This document shows, one piece after another, positions 9,319 through 17,513 of a stretch of DNA of 44,145 bases. This DNA is from Propionicimonas sp. (GTDB lineage: Bacteria > Actinomycetota > Actinomycetes > Propionibacteriales > Propionibacteriaceae): assembly GCA_030158185.1 (NCBI GenBank), contig JAOATP010000168.1, positions 1 through 44,145 on the forward strand. The letters are read 5' to 3'. Below the pieces are notes generated by a model. The model did no database searches. It was not told where the DNA came from and saw only the letters and a program-made list of their open reading frames with translations. The position numbers were made by a program, and so were the translations under genes. Every line of letters begins with the position of its first letter. The first letter of the stretch is position 1.

Positions 9319-10896
9319 CTACCGTCCGGTGATGCCGGAGACCCAGGCTCCCGGAAGGCCGAGGGCGATGCGCCAGCCCTCCGACGTGCGCGACACGGCC
9401 CTGGTGGTACCCGCGACCGAGGTGGCCGTGATCACCTTCGCAAGGCCGCCGGCGTAGCGCTCGGTGACCTTCAGCGACCGGAGCTTGCCGATACCGAACA
9501 GCTTCTCCGCCGTGGTCTGGCTCACCTTGACCGTCCAGCTGCGGTACGGGTTGCCGGGCGCGAGCACCGAGTACGGGTCGTCGACGTGGCTGAGGTGGGC
9601 GATGGCCGTGGTGCCGAACGCCTCGGCATTGGACACCGTGCCGGAGTGGGTGATGCCGCCGGCGGTGTAGCTGCCGGAGGAGGCGAAGTACGGGGTCTCG
9701 GCGATCTCGCCGGTTGCGGTCGCGGAGGGACGCACGACCTGCACGGTCGTCGACGTCAGAGTCTGGTCGACGGCCCGCCGCCAGGTGCTGCCGCCCGCGC
9801 CCCCGGCCTTCCTCCAGCCGGTGAAGTTCTGGCTGCGGGAGTCGTCGAAGACCTGGCAGTCGCAGTCCGGGTTCACCCCACCGGCGGACGGGTTCCAGCG
9901 CAGTGCCTGGGTGATGACGTAGGACCGCGCGGCGATCACCTGGGCCCTCAGCGCCTCAAGACCGCCCCCGGCAGCGCTCCCCCACGACGACGGCATCTCG
10001 TCGATGCCGTAGAGGTACTCGGTGTTCATCCGGAGCTCGTTGACGATGTTGGGGCGGTTGCGGATCACGGTGGCCTGCAGGTTCCCGTACCGGTAGGTGC
10101 CCTGGGCTCCGGCGACGGAGACGGTGGCAGAGCTCTTCCACCGGAACAGCAGGCGGGTCGCAGACAGCGTCCGCACCTTGCCGTTGGCGAGCGTCACCCT
10201 TGCCGTGGCCCTCGTCCCGGAGACCCCGACGGTGACCGGCTTCTTCGCTGCGGTGGTGGCAAGGGTGGTGACGCCGTCGGTGACGGTGAAGCCGCCGGTC
10301 GTGATCGAGAGCCTGGTCGTCGTCCGCGCGTCCGACGGCGGCCCGAGGACCTGCACCTTGATCGTCCGCGGATTGTTGGTGGCGGTATCGACCGCGGCGC
10401 CGGCGTAGTAGTACTCGAGGATCTGCTCCGCGGTCCAGCCCTCGTCCCGTGCCAGCTGGTAGGCGCCGTACTGGGACAGGCCGACGCCGTGGCCGCGACC
10501 GGAGCCGGAGACGGTGAAGGTCGCCGGCACGAAGTGGACGGTGAAGGGAGCGCTGGTGGCCTTGCCCTTCACGGTGAACCGGTAGGTGCGGTCGCCGACC
10601 CCGTGCTTCACCTTGACCGTGCCCTTGCCGGACCGGACAGTCACCTTCTTCTCCGTGACCCAGGCCGTGCCCTTGGCGTACTGCAGCAGGGCCGTTGCCT
10701 TCTTCACACCCTTGCCGTTGCTGGTGAACCTGACGGTCAGCGTGATCGCCCTCGCGCTCGTCGTCGTCCCGCCGCCGGCAGCAACACCGGTGATGCTGTA
10801 GCCAGAAGCAGCGTGCGCGGGCGGCGCCACCCACGGCGACATCACACTGAGAACGGTGATGACCAGCCCGCAAAGGGCAAGGCGAAGGCGGCGCAC
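9319..10896 (-). CDS. Secreted SpoIID/LytB domain protein
   Basis: The 525-residue protein begins with a signal peptide (hydrophobic LALCGLVITVLSVMSPWV, cleavage near AHAAS). A beta-rich, Lys/Val-rich region follows to about residue 120. Then come the SpoIID/LytB blocks: GRGHGVGLSQYGAYQLARDEGW with EQILEYYYAG, later EMPSSWG with LRAQVIAARSYVITQA, the CDCQVFDDSRSQ segment, and a C-terminal block around ITHSGTVSNAEAF. SpoIID is a lytic transglycosylase acting on denuded peptidoglycan in endospore formers. In a non-sporulating actinobacterium the likely role is cell-wall remodelling, as inferred from the fold. GTG start at 10896; no strong ribosome site. Confidence 0.88.
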   Translation of the reverse strand: MRRLRLALCGLVITVLSVMSPWVAPPAHAASGYSITGVAAGGGTTTSARAITLTVRFTSNGKGVKKATALLQYAKGTAWVTEKKVTVRSGKGTVKVKHGVGDRTYRFTVKGKATSAPFTVHFVPATFTVSGSGRGHGVGLSQYGAYQLARDEGWTAEQILEYYYAGAAVDTATNNPRTIKVQVLGPPSDARTTTRLSITTGGFTVTDGVTTLATTAAKKPVTVGVSGTRATARVTLANGKVRTLSATRLLFRWKSSATVSVAGAQGTYRYGNLQATVIRNRPNIVNELRMNTEYLYGIDEMPSSWGSAAGGGLEALRAQVIAARSYVITQALRWNPSAGGVNPDCDCQVFDDSRSQNFTGWRKAGGAGGSTWRRAVDQTLTSTTVQVVRPSATATGEIAETPYFASSGSYTAGGITHSGTVSNAEAFGTTAIAHLSHVDDPYSVLAPGNPYRSWTVKVSQTTAEKLFGIGKLRSLKVTERYAGGLAKVITATSVAGTTRAVSRTSEGWRIALGLPGAWVSGITGR

Positions 10897-10976
10897 GCCT
10901 CAGGCTCTCACACCACGCAGAGCGTCCGCGGGCACTCCGTCCGGTTCGTACAAGCCACCCAGCAACGCGCGAAGCA

Positions 10977-11176
10977 AGGGGCAAGAAAGGGGACAGTCCC
11001 CTTATTTGCCCCTCCCGTCACGCTCAGCCACGCTCAGCCACCGCCACGCTCAGCTGGTGACGAGGGGCAGGGAAAGGGACTGTCCCCTTTTTTGCCCCTC
11101 CCGTCACGCTCAGCCACCCCGTCACGCCCGCTGATGACGAGGGGCAAGAAAGGGGACTGTCCCCTTATTTGCCCCT
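10977..11176. repeat. Three copies of a 37-bp palindrome (REP/BIME-like, family C)
   Basis: Copies lie at 10977-11013, 11063-11099 and 11140-11176. Each is AGGGGCA, an A/G-rich stretch, GGGGAC, one central base, and the reverse complement. Copies 1 and 3 are nearly perfect palindromes, copy 2 has about three mismatches. The central base is A in copy 1 and T in copies 2 and 3, so copy 1 is inverted relative to the others. Spacers share CCGTCACGCTCAGCCAC and CAGCTGGTGACGA. The last copy ends 5 bp before the radical SAM stop codon. The array fills the 284-bp gap between SpoIID and TIGR03960. Confidence 0.85.
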
Positions 11177-11180
11177 CTCG

Positions 11181-13118
11181 TCAGCTGGTGACGACGGTCA
11201 GGGGCAGGAGGTTGCGGCCGGTGGGGCCGATCTGGATCTCGGTGCCGAACTGGGGGCAGACGCCGCAGTCGTAGCAGCCCGACCAGCGGCAGTCCTCGAC
11301 CTCTGCTCCGAGCACGGCGTCCTGGTAGTCCTGCCAGAGCCAGTCGCGGTCGAGGCCTGCGTCCAGGTGGTCCCAGGGCAGCACCTCAGACTGTCCGCGT
11401 TCGCGGGTCGTGTACCAGTCAAGGTCGATCCCGTGCCCGGTGAGGGCGGTCTGCGTTGCGGCCTCCCACCGGTCGTAGGAGAAGTGCTCGCTCCAGCCGT
11501 CGAACTTTCCGCCGTTGCGCCAGACCTCCTCGATGACGGCGCCGACCCTGCGGTCGCCGCGGCTCAGGAGACCCTCGATCACGCCGGGCTTGCCGTCGTG
11601 GTAGCGCATGCCGATCGCCCGGCCGTACCGGTGGTCGTTGCGGATCTTGTCCTTCAGCATCCGCAGGCGCCGGTCGATCGTCTCCGGGTCGGCCTGCGCC
11701 GCCCACTGGAACGGGGTGTGCGGCTTGGGCACGAAGCCGCCGATGCTGATCGTGCAGCGGACGTCCCGCGTCCCGGCGGCCTTGCGTCCGGTCTCGATCA
11801 CCCGCGCTGCCATGTCGGCGATGCCGAGCACGTCCTCGTCGGTCTCGGTCGGCAGCCCGCACATGAAGTAGAGCTTGACCTGCCGCCAGCCCTGGCTGAA
11901 CGCAGCGGCGACGGTGTTGATCAGGTCGTCTTCCGTGACCATCTTGTTGATCACCTTGCGGAGACGTTCCGACCCGCCCTCCGGGGCGAACGTCAGCCCG
12001 GAGCGCCGCCCGTTGCGGCTCAGCTCGTTGGCGAGGTCGATGTTGAACGCGTCCACCCGCGTGCTGGGCAGCGAGAGCGAGACGAAGCTGCCCTCGTAGC
12101 GATCGGCGAGCTGCTTGGCGACCGGCCCGATCTCGGAGTGGTCGGCGCTGGAAAGGCTCAGCAGCCCGACCTCTTCGAGCCCGGTGGCGGCCAGTCCCCC
12201 GGCCACCATGGCGCCGATCGTCTCGATGTTCCGCTCCCGGACGGGACGCGTGATCATGCCGGCCTGGCAGAACCGGCAGCCACGGGTGCAGCCGCGGAAG
12301 ATCTCCACCGAGTAGCGCTCGTGCACCGTCTCCGCGAGCGGCACCACCGGACGGGCGGGGTACGGCCACTCATCGAGCTCCATCAGGGTGTGCTTCGCGA
12401 CCCGCGCCGGCACGCCTTCGATTGCCGGCGTGACCGCCGCGATCGCGTGGTCGGGGCCGTAGGTGACGTCGTAGAACGCCGGGACGTAGGCCACGCCGTG
12501 GGTGGCCAGCGTCAGCAGCAGCCCGTGCCGCCCATCGGGACGCCCCGCAGCCTTCCACGAGCGGACCAGCTCGGAGACGATGAGGGCTGCCTCCTCACCG
12601 TCGCCCAGCACTGCTGCGTCGATGAAGTCGGCGATCGGTTCGGGATTGAACGCCGCGTGCCCGCCGGCGATCACGATCGGGTCGTCCTCGCCCCGGTCGA
12701 CGCTGTGCAGCGGGATCCCGGCGAGGTCGAGCGCCTCGAGCAGGTTGGTGTAGCCGAGTTCTGTGGAGAAGCTCACCCCGAGCAGGTCGAAGGCCTTCAC
12801 CGGCAGGTGGTTCTCCAGCGTGAACTGCGGAAGGCCGTGTTCCCGCATCTTCACGGCGAGGTCGGGCCAGACCGAGAATGTGCGCTCGGCCACCATCCAG
12901 TCGCGCTCGTTGAGGATTTCGTACAGGATCGCGAGACCCTGGTTCGGCTGGCCCACCTCGTAGGCGTCCGGGTACATCAAGGCCCAGCGCACCTCGGCGG
13001 CAGCGAAGTCCTTGCTGAACGAGTTCACTTCACCGCCGGTGTACTGCACCGGCTTGGTCACCTGGGCGAGCAAGGGCTCCAGCCGCGGGTAGAGGGACGT
13101 CACGGTGTCGGCTGTCAT
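11181..13118 (-). CDS. TIGR03960 family B12-binding-domain/radical SAM protein
   Basis: The 645-residue protein has an N-terminal B12-binding-like region (DAYEVGQPNQGLAILYEILN, then AGGHAAFNPEPIADFID around 151-167). The radical SAM core has the iron-sulfur motif CTRGCRFC, with Cys at about 277, 281 and 284. A cysteine-rich tail (CRWSGCYDCGVC) just before the end may bind metal or another cluster. The family is widespread, works with TIGR03936, and its reaction is unknown; the pairing near rne and ribosomal genes suggests RNA or ribosome modification, which is inference. Start: ATG at 13118, where family similarity begins (MTADTVTSLYPRLEPLL). TACGCT lies 9 bases upstream, so the leader is very short or absent. 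Confidence 0.92.
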   Translation of the reverse strand: MTADTVTSLYPRLEPLLAQVTKPVQYTGGEVNSFSKDFAAAEVRWALMYPDAYEVGQPNQGLAILYEILNERDWMVAERTFSVWPDLAVKMREHGLPQFTLENHLPVKAFDLLGVSFSTELGYTNLLEALDLAGIPLHSVDRGEDDPIVIAGGHAAFNPEPIADFIDAAVLGDGEEAALIVSELVRSWKAAGRPDGRHGLLLTLATHGVAYVPAFYDVTYGPDHAIAAVTPAIEGVPARVAKHTLMELDEWPYPARPVVPLAETVHERYSVEIFRGCTRGCRFCQAGMITRPVRERNIETIGAMVAGGLAATGLEEVGLLSLSSADHSEIGPVAKQLADRYEGSFVSLSLPSTRVDAFNIDLANELSRNGRRSGLTFAPEGGSERLRKVINKMVTEDDLINTVAAAFSQGWRQVKLYFMCGLPTETDEDVLGIADMAARVIETGRKAAGTRDVRCTISIGGFVPKPHTPFQWAAQADPETIDRRLRMLKDKIRNDHRYGRAIGMRYHDGKPGVIEGLLSRGDRRVGAVIEEVWRNGGKFDGWSEHFSYDRWEAATQTALTGHGIDLDWYTTRERGQSEVLPWDHLDAGLDRDWLWQDYQDAVLGAEVEDCRWSGCYDCGVCPQFGTEIQIGPTGRNLLPLTVVTS

Positions 13119-13229
13119 GGTTGGGCAAGCGTAATCAATACCGCTGCGGTTGCGAAGCCGGGCCCTTCCGCCACCCGGACGCTGACCGCATCGCTGCGTA
13201 GTTCTCGCCAGGCACCGCCCGGCATAACA

Positions 13230-13390
13230 TGCGCTCGCAGAGCCCGAATAACCACCGCTCCGAGGCACGGATCACGGACACGCGCCCGCAGAGCCCAAAT
13301 GACGCCGCTTTCGGGGCCCATTCGGGCTCTACGGGCGCGTCTTGCTTGCGAGCCGTCCGGCGCGCCGCCCATTCGGGCCCTGCGCGCGCA
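13230..13390. repeat. Inverted intergenic repeat, family D (four copies)
   Basis: Two forward copies (13230-13250, 13281-13301) contain CGCAGAGCCC(G/A)AAT. Two reverse copies (13320-13340, 13371-13390) read ATTCGGGCYCT, then a G/C-rich stretch of GCGC type. The reverse copies share a further CTTGCTTG tail. The last ends 10 bp before the kinase stop codon. Related copies occur near 41.4 kb. The 282-bp gap between TIGR03960 and the kinase gene holds nothing else I can identify. Confidence 0.65.
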
Positions 13391-13400
13391 CCTTGCTTGA

Positions 13401-14078
13401 TCAGTCGACGGGCGCGTGCGGCGCAGCGTTCTCCACGACGATGTCGGCGCGGTGTGCCGGGTCGCAGGACTCCAGGTAGAGCAGCTGGCCCTGGTAGTAC
13501 CGGGCGTTGCGCGGGTCCTCCGGGTCGGCGTCCAGCTTGTGGTCGCGGCCGGCAAGGCGATGGAAGGACTCCTGGAATGGCACCTCGAGCCAGACCGAGA
13601 GGTCCCAGATCTTCTTCTTCCGGCTGGAACACAACTCGTTGCGGTGGATGAACATGCCGTCGATGATGACGACGGCGTGGTCGGGAGCCACCCGCCAGGG
13701 CGACTTCACCTCCGACTCCGAGTACAGGTCGTAGGCGGCGGTGCGGTAACGCCCCGAACCGCCGTGGCCCAGCGGTTCAAGGACCTCGTTGCTGAAGCGT
13801 TCGTAGTCGTAGCTGTCCTCGAAGTAGCCCTTGGCCGAGGACCGTCCCTGCGCGTACCGCTTGCTCTGCGGGTTCAGGTAGTGGTCCATCGAGATCCGGA
13901 TCACTTCGAGCCCGGACTCCTTCAGGAGTTCTGCGAGCTCGTTGGCGAAGGTGGTCTTGCCTGCGCCGTCCACGCCGTCGACCCCGACGAGGGTGCGACC
14001 CGCCCGGGAACGGATGTTCGCCCTCAGCCACTTGAGTGCGCTTGAGGCATCCAGCTTGGTCACCACGTCGTTAGTCAT
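13401..14078 (-). CDS. Uridine kinase-like P-loop protein
   Basis: The 225-residue protein has a Walker A loop GVDGAGKTT at about 35-43. Next come VIRISMDHYLNPQSKRYAQG (the DDFY-like nucleoside-binding region of uridine/phosphoribulokinase relatives), VVIIDGMFIHR (Walker B) and a lid with RLAGRDHKL. Phosphorylation of uridine/cytidine or a related small molecule is likely. Actinobacterial members of this type are usually annotated only as 'uridine kinase'. ATG start with GAAGG 8 bases upstream. The stop codon is next to repeat family D. Confidence 0.82.
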   Translation of the reverse strand: MTNDVVTKLDASSALKWLRANIRSRAGRTLVGVDGVDGAGKTTFANELAELLKESGLEVIRISMDHYLNPQSKRYAQGRSSAKGYFEDSYDYERFSNEVLEPLGHGGSGRYRTAAYDLYSESEVKSPWRVAPDHAVVIIDGMFIHRNELCSSRKKKIWDLSVWLEVPFQESFHRLAGRDHKLDADPEDPRNARYYQGQLLYLESCDPAHRADIVVENAAPHAPVD

Positions 14079-14130
14079 CTCACACCTTCGTTGGCGAACA
14101 TGTCGCGAGGTAATCCAGCGTACCCCGATG

Positions 14131-15288
14131 TCATCGGGTGGCTTCCCGCTGGAGTGCCGCCGGGGCAGCGGATTGGGGAATTCTGAGACGCCGGGCCACC
14201 AGCAGCAGTGCTGCGACGAGGACGAGGGTGAAGAACACCTGGATCAGGATCTCCGGACCGGCCGCGCCGGCCTCGCGGTCGAACATGCCATCAAGTCCGC
14301 CGAACGGGATGGTGACCTCACCGATCAGGTTGTTCACGGCGTGCAGCGCGACGGCCGCCTCGAGACCCCCGGTCTTCCACACCAGGATGGAACAGACCAC
14401 CCCGACGAGGAAGTAGTAGCCGTTGAGCCAGGGATCGCCGGCACCGTGCAGCAGCATGAACACCACCGACGTCAGGACGGTCGCGACCACGAGGCCCACC
14501 CGGGCGGAGCCGAACCAGGAGCCGACGCTGCGGGCAAGGATGCCGCGGGTGCCGTACTCCTCGCCTGCCGCCTGGAGCGGCGTCGTGAGCAGGATCGCGA
14601 TGATCAGGAACCAGGAGTCGGCGTTCCAGGCCAGCTCCGGGACCCCGCCGAGCAGCAGCTCGACACCGACGCTCACCAGCAGGATCGGGACGGCCACCGC
14701 AACGAACCGCCAGAACAGGCCCCAGCGGAAGCCCCCTGCGATCGAGCTGATCCAGCGCGGACGCTGCCCGAACACAGCCCACGCGGTCAGGCCGGCGAGC
14801 GGGATGGCCAGGGCGAGGCCGAGGTTGTTGGCAAGGAAGATCAGCGGCGTGACCTTGAGCTCACCCTTCGCGACGGCCGCCGGGTCGAGCCGGCCGGAGG
14901 CGGTGTCCATGACCACAGCGGGGATGGAGACCAGCAAGGTCGCGACGAACCAGGTGCCGACGAACATGGCGATCGCCAGCAGCGGCCGCCACCAGCGGAA
15001 CCGCGGTGCCCGGAAGAACTCGTGGTACTCCCGCTGCACGATCGGAAGGGCGGACGGTTTCGCCGGTTGCCAGTTGGGCTGCTGCGGCGGGCCTACCCAC
15101 GCCCCGTCCGGCCGGACGCCCGCGTACGGCATCGGACCGCCCAAGTAGGGCGTCGGGCCACCGGCGTAGGGCACCGGGCCGTCGGCGTACGGCCACGGGT
15201 AGGCAGGCGCACCAGGACCGTTGGGTCCCGGCGACGATGGAGGGGCGTCCGGCAGCTGGGCGGGAGTCAGCCCAGGTTCGGAAACCAC
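14131..15288 (-). CDS. CPBP family intramembrane glutamic endopeptidase
   Basis: The 385-residue protein has a Pro/Gly/Tyr-rich N-terminal tail of about 80 residues with repeats like YAGGPTPYLGGPMPYAG, then around eight hydrophobic segments. The CPBP (Abi/Rce1-like) motifs are present: EEYGTRG near residue 242, FMLLHG about 30 residues later, and ALHAVNN. These residues form the catalytic site of Rce1-type membrane proteases. Substrates of bacterial members are mostly unknown; roles in prenyl-protein processing or bacteriocin self-immunity have been shown for a few. GTG start at 15288 lies inside the end of ndk (22-bp overlap), so the two are probably translationally coupled. Confidence 0.87.
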   Translation of the reverse strand: MVSEPGLTPAQLPDAPPSSPGPNGPGAPAYPWPYADGPVPYAGGPTPYLGGPMPYAGVRPDGAWVGPPQQPNWQPAKPSALPIVQREYHEFFRAPRFRWWRPLLAIAMFVGTWFVATLLVSIPAVVMDTASGRLDPAAVAKGELKVTPLIFLANNLGLALAIPLAGLTAWAVFGQRPRWISSIAGGFRWGLFWRFVAVAVPILLVSVGVELLLGGVPELAWNADSWFLIIAILLTTPLQAAGEEYGTRGILARSVGSWFGSARVGLVVATVLTSVVFMLLHGAGDPWLNGYYFLVGVVCSILVWKTGGLEAAVALHAVNNLIGEVTIPFGGLDGMFDREAGAAGPEILIQVFFTLVLVAALLLVARRLRIPQSAAPAALQREATR

Positions 15289-15683
15289 AGTCCGATCTCG
15301 CGGCTGGCTGACTCCGGGGAATCGGAGGCGTGCACCAGGTTCTCCCGGTTGGAGAGTGAATAGTCGCCACGGATGGTCCCGGGGGCTGCGACGGCCGAGT
15401 TGGTGACGCCGTTCATCAGCCGCACGACGTCGATGGCGGTCGGGCCCTCCAGCACGACGGCGACCAGCGGGCCGGCGGTGATGTAGTCCCGCAGCGGCGG
15501 GTACCAGGCCTGCTCGACGTGGTCGGCGTAGTGGCGGTCGGCCATGGCGGCATCGATGTGCCGGAGCTCGAGCGCAACGGCTGCGAGCCCCTTCGCCTCG
15601 TAGCGGGCCAGGATCGTGCCGGCCAGGCCGCGGCGTACCGCGTCCGGCTTCAGCAGGACCAGGGTCCGTTGCAGATCGGTCAT
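15267..15683 (-). CDS. ndk: Nucleoside diphosphate kinase
   Basis: The 138-residue enzyme transfers the gamma phosphate of ATP to nucleoside diphosphates through a phosphohistidine. The start TLVLLKPDAVRRG and the active-site segment NLVHASDS with H118 are diagnostic, and the length is standard. I use the ATG at 15681-15683 rather than longer in-frame options because the family begins here. TAGGGT lies 7 bases upstream, so the mRNA is probably leaderless. The folC-DUF4233-ndk order is common in actinobacteria. Confidence 0.96.
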   Translation of the reverse strand: MTDLQRTLVLLKPDAVRRGLAGTILARYEAKGLAAVALELRHIDAAMADRHYADHVEQAWYPPLRDYITAGPLVAVVLEGPTAIDVVRLMNGVTNSAVAAPGTIRGDYSLSNRENLVHASDSPESASREIGLWFPNLG

Positions 15684-15690
15684 GGCAGGC

Positions 15691-15696
15691 ACCCTA
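15691..15696 (-). promoter_or_regulatory. -10 box TAGGGT of ndk (leaderless)
   Basis: On the minus strand TAGGGT ends 7 bases before the ndk ATG. It gives ndk-CPBP their own promoter separate from folC-DUF4233. Confidence 0.6.
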
Positions 15697-15717
15697 CCCT
15701 CCCGCCCGCAGGCGACG

Positions 15718-16086
15718 TCATGCCGTCGGCGGAGCCGGACGGCCACCGCCCGGCGGGGTCGATTCGATGCGACGGCCGAGGGCGAAGCAGACCACCCAGA
15801 GCAGGACGAACATGCCGCCGACCCAGAACATCATCGGGGTGGCGAAACCGAGCGCGATGGCCACCACCTGGGTGATCCAGCCCAGCAGGTAGCCGCCGGG
15901 CCGGCGCAGCATGCCCGCCGCGACGATCGCGAGCGCTGCAGCGCCGAAACCGAGCCCGAAGGAGAGCGGCACCGACATGCTGGAGACCTGGATCATGCCG
16001 GCGATCGCCAGCCCGAAGATGATCGCCTCGAAGATCAGGATGCTCAGCATCACCCGACCCATCGGGTTGGTCGACGCCAGCTTCAC
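15718..16086 (-). CDS. DUF4233 membrane protein
   Basis: The 122-residue protein has four hydrophobic segments (MLSILIFEAIIFGLAIAGMI, SFGLGFGAAALAIVAAGML, LLGWITQVVAIALGF, MFVLLWVVCFALG) and a Pro/Gly-rich cytoplasmic tail. It matches DUF4233, a family found directly after folC in actinobacteria. Its function is unknown. The GTG start overlaps the folC stop by 4 bases (GTGA), which indicates coupled translation. Confidence 0.85.
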   Translation of the reverse strand: MKLASTNPMGRVMLSILIFEAIIFGLAIAGMIQVSSMSVPLSFGLGFGAAALAIVAAGMLRRPGGYLLGWITQVVAIALGFATPMMFWVGGMFVLLWVVCFALGRRIESTPPGGGRPAPPTA

Positions 16087-17417
16087 GACCCGTCCCCCGA
16101 CCGCACCAGCATCGCGCGGGCCTCGCCGGCTGCGTACACCGAGCCGGCGATCAGCACGCCCGCGCCGGGACCGGCTTCGTCCGCGAGCCGGACGGCATCG
16201 TCGATCGCCGCAGCCATGTCGTCCGCCGTCCGGACGCGCTCCGCGCCGAAGACGTCGCCGGCCAGCCGCGCGAGGTCCTGCGCCGGGAGCGCCCGGCTGG
16301 TGGAGGCGATGGTGGTGCACACGACGGTGGTCATGGCCTCAGCGAAGATGCCCATCACTCCGGCGACGTCCTTGTCCGCCATCATCGCGACCACCCCGAT
16401 GAGCGGGGTGAAGTCGAACGCCTCGGTGAGCCCGTCGATGGTGGCCCGTGCCCCGTGGGGGTTGTGGCAGGTGTCCAGCACGACGGTCGGCGACCGCCGG
16501 ACGACCTCCAGGCGTGCCGGCACCTTCACCTCTTCGAGCCCGTCGGTGATCACCTCTGCCGACATCGGCTTGCCGCCGAGGAACGCCTCCGTCGCCGCGA
16601 CGGCGAGGGCAGCGTTGCGCGCCATGTGGGCGCCGAAGAGGGGAAGCACGATGTCGCCGAGCGGACCCTGCGCCGTCTCGACGCGAATCACCTGGCCACC
16701 CACGGCCGGCTGGCGGTCGATCAGGCCGAACTCCGGGCCCTCGCGGAGCACCTCGGCACCGACCTGCTGGCACCGGGCGAGGAGCACCCTCGCGGCGTCC
16801 GGGTGCTGGGCGGCCAGCACGGCCTTGCTGCCGGCCTTGATGATGCCGGCCTTCTCCGCAGCGATCTCGGCGATGGTGTCGCCGAGCAGGTGGGTGTGGT
16901 CGAGGTCGATGGGGCACACGACGGCCACCTGGGCCTCGACGATGTTGGTGGCGTCCCAGCGTCCACCGAGCCCGACCTCGACAACCGCGACGTCGACCGG
17001 GGCGTCGGCGAAGGCCGCGTAGGCCAGTGCGGTCATCACCTCGAAGAAGGTCATCGCCACGCCATCGATCAGCTGGGCGTCGATCAGTTCGACCAGGGGC
17101 AGGACCTGCTCGACCAGGTCGTCGAAGGCGTCCTCGCTGATGTCCAGACCGTCGATGCTGATCCGCTCGGTCAGGTCGACCAGGTGCGGGCTGGAATAAC
17201 GTCCCACCCGCAGGCCGAGGGACCGCAGCAGCGAGTCGATCATCAGCGCGGTGCTGCCCTTGCCGTTGGTGCCGGCGACAAGGATCACCGGGCAGGACTT
17301 CTCCGGCGAGCCCAGCAGGTCGCACAGGGCCTGGACGCGGGCCTGGCTCGGCGCGACGCGGTGCTCGGGCCACCGGGCCTGGAGTTCTGTGACGATCTGG
17401 GCGTGGGTTCTGCTCAT
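16083..17417 (-). CDS. folC: Bifunctional folylpolyglutamate/dihydrofolate synthase
   Basis: The 444-residue Mur-ligase-fold enzyme adds glutamate to folates, and in bifunctional members also makes dihydrofolate from dihydropteroate. The ATP-binding loop GTNGKGST is near residue 48. It is followed by the folate-loop region SSPHLVDLTERISIDG and by EVGLGGRWDATNIV near 166, both typical of FolC. ATG start at 17417; TAGTCT lies 9 bases upstream, so any leader is very short. It is divergent from the MauE-like gene. In many actinobacteria valS sits directly upstream of folC; here valS is 2.3 kb away on the other strand with the redox operon between. Confidence 0.95.
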   Translation of the reverse strand: MSRTHAQIVTELQARWPEHRVAPSQARVQALCDLLGSPEKSCPVILVAGTNGKGSTALMIDSLLRSLGLRVGRYSSPHLVDLTERISIDGLDISEDAFDDLVEQVLPLVELIDAQLIDGVAMTFFEVMTALAYAAFADAPVDVAVVEVGLGGRWDATNIVEAQVAVVCPIDLDHTHLLGDTIAEIAAEKAGIIKAGSKAVLAAQHPDAARVLLARCQQVGAEVLREGPEFGLIDRQPAVGGQVIRVETAQGPLGDIVLPLFGAHMARNAALAVAATEAFLGGKPMSAEVITDGLEEVKVPARLEVVRRSPTVVLDTCHNPHGARATIDGLTEAFDFTPLIGVVAMMADKDVAGVMGIFAEAMTTVVCTTIASTSRALPAQDLARLAGDVFGAERVRTADDMAAAIDDAVRLADEAGPGAGVLIAGSVYAAGEARAMLVRSGDGS

Positions 17418-17426
17418 GGTGTGTTC

Positions 17427-17432
17427 AGACTA
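17427..17432 (-). promoter_or_regulatory. -10 box TAGTCT of folC
   Basis: On the minus strand TAGTCT ends 9 bases before the folC ATG. The predicted transcript has a leader of at most 2-3 bases. Confidence 0.5.
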
Positions 17433-17501
17433 GCGGCGGCGACCCTGGGCGCCTTCGGTGTTCCTCGTCGAGCCGGGAAGCGTGGCCCGCGAGGCCCCTC
17501 G

Positions 17502-17507
17502 TATACT
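17502..17507 (+). promoter_or_regulatory. -10 box TATACT of MauE/DsbA operon (leaderless)
   Basis: TATACT is the best -10 match in the window. It is followed by 6 bases and the GTG at 17514, which fits a leaderless message. Confidence 0.65.
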
Positions 17508-17513
17508 GACCCG

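Noticed and set aside
13119-13400. Small coding frames in the gap after the TIGR03960 start
   Set aside because: All frames run through the family D inverted repeats and show no starts with ribosome sites.
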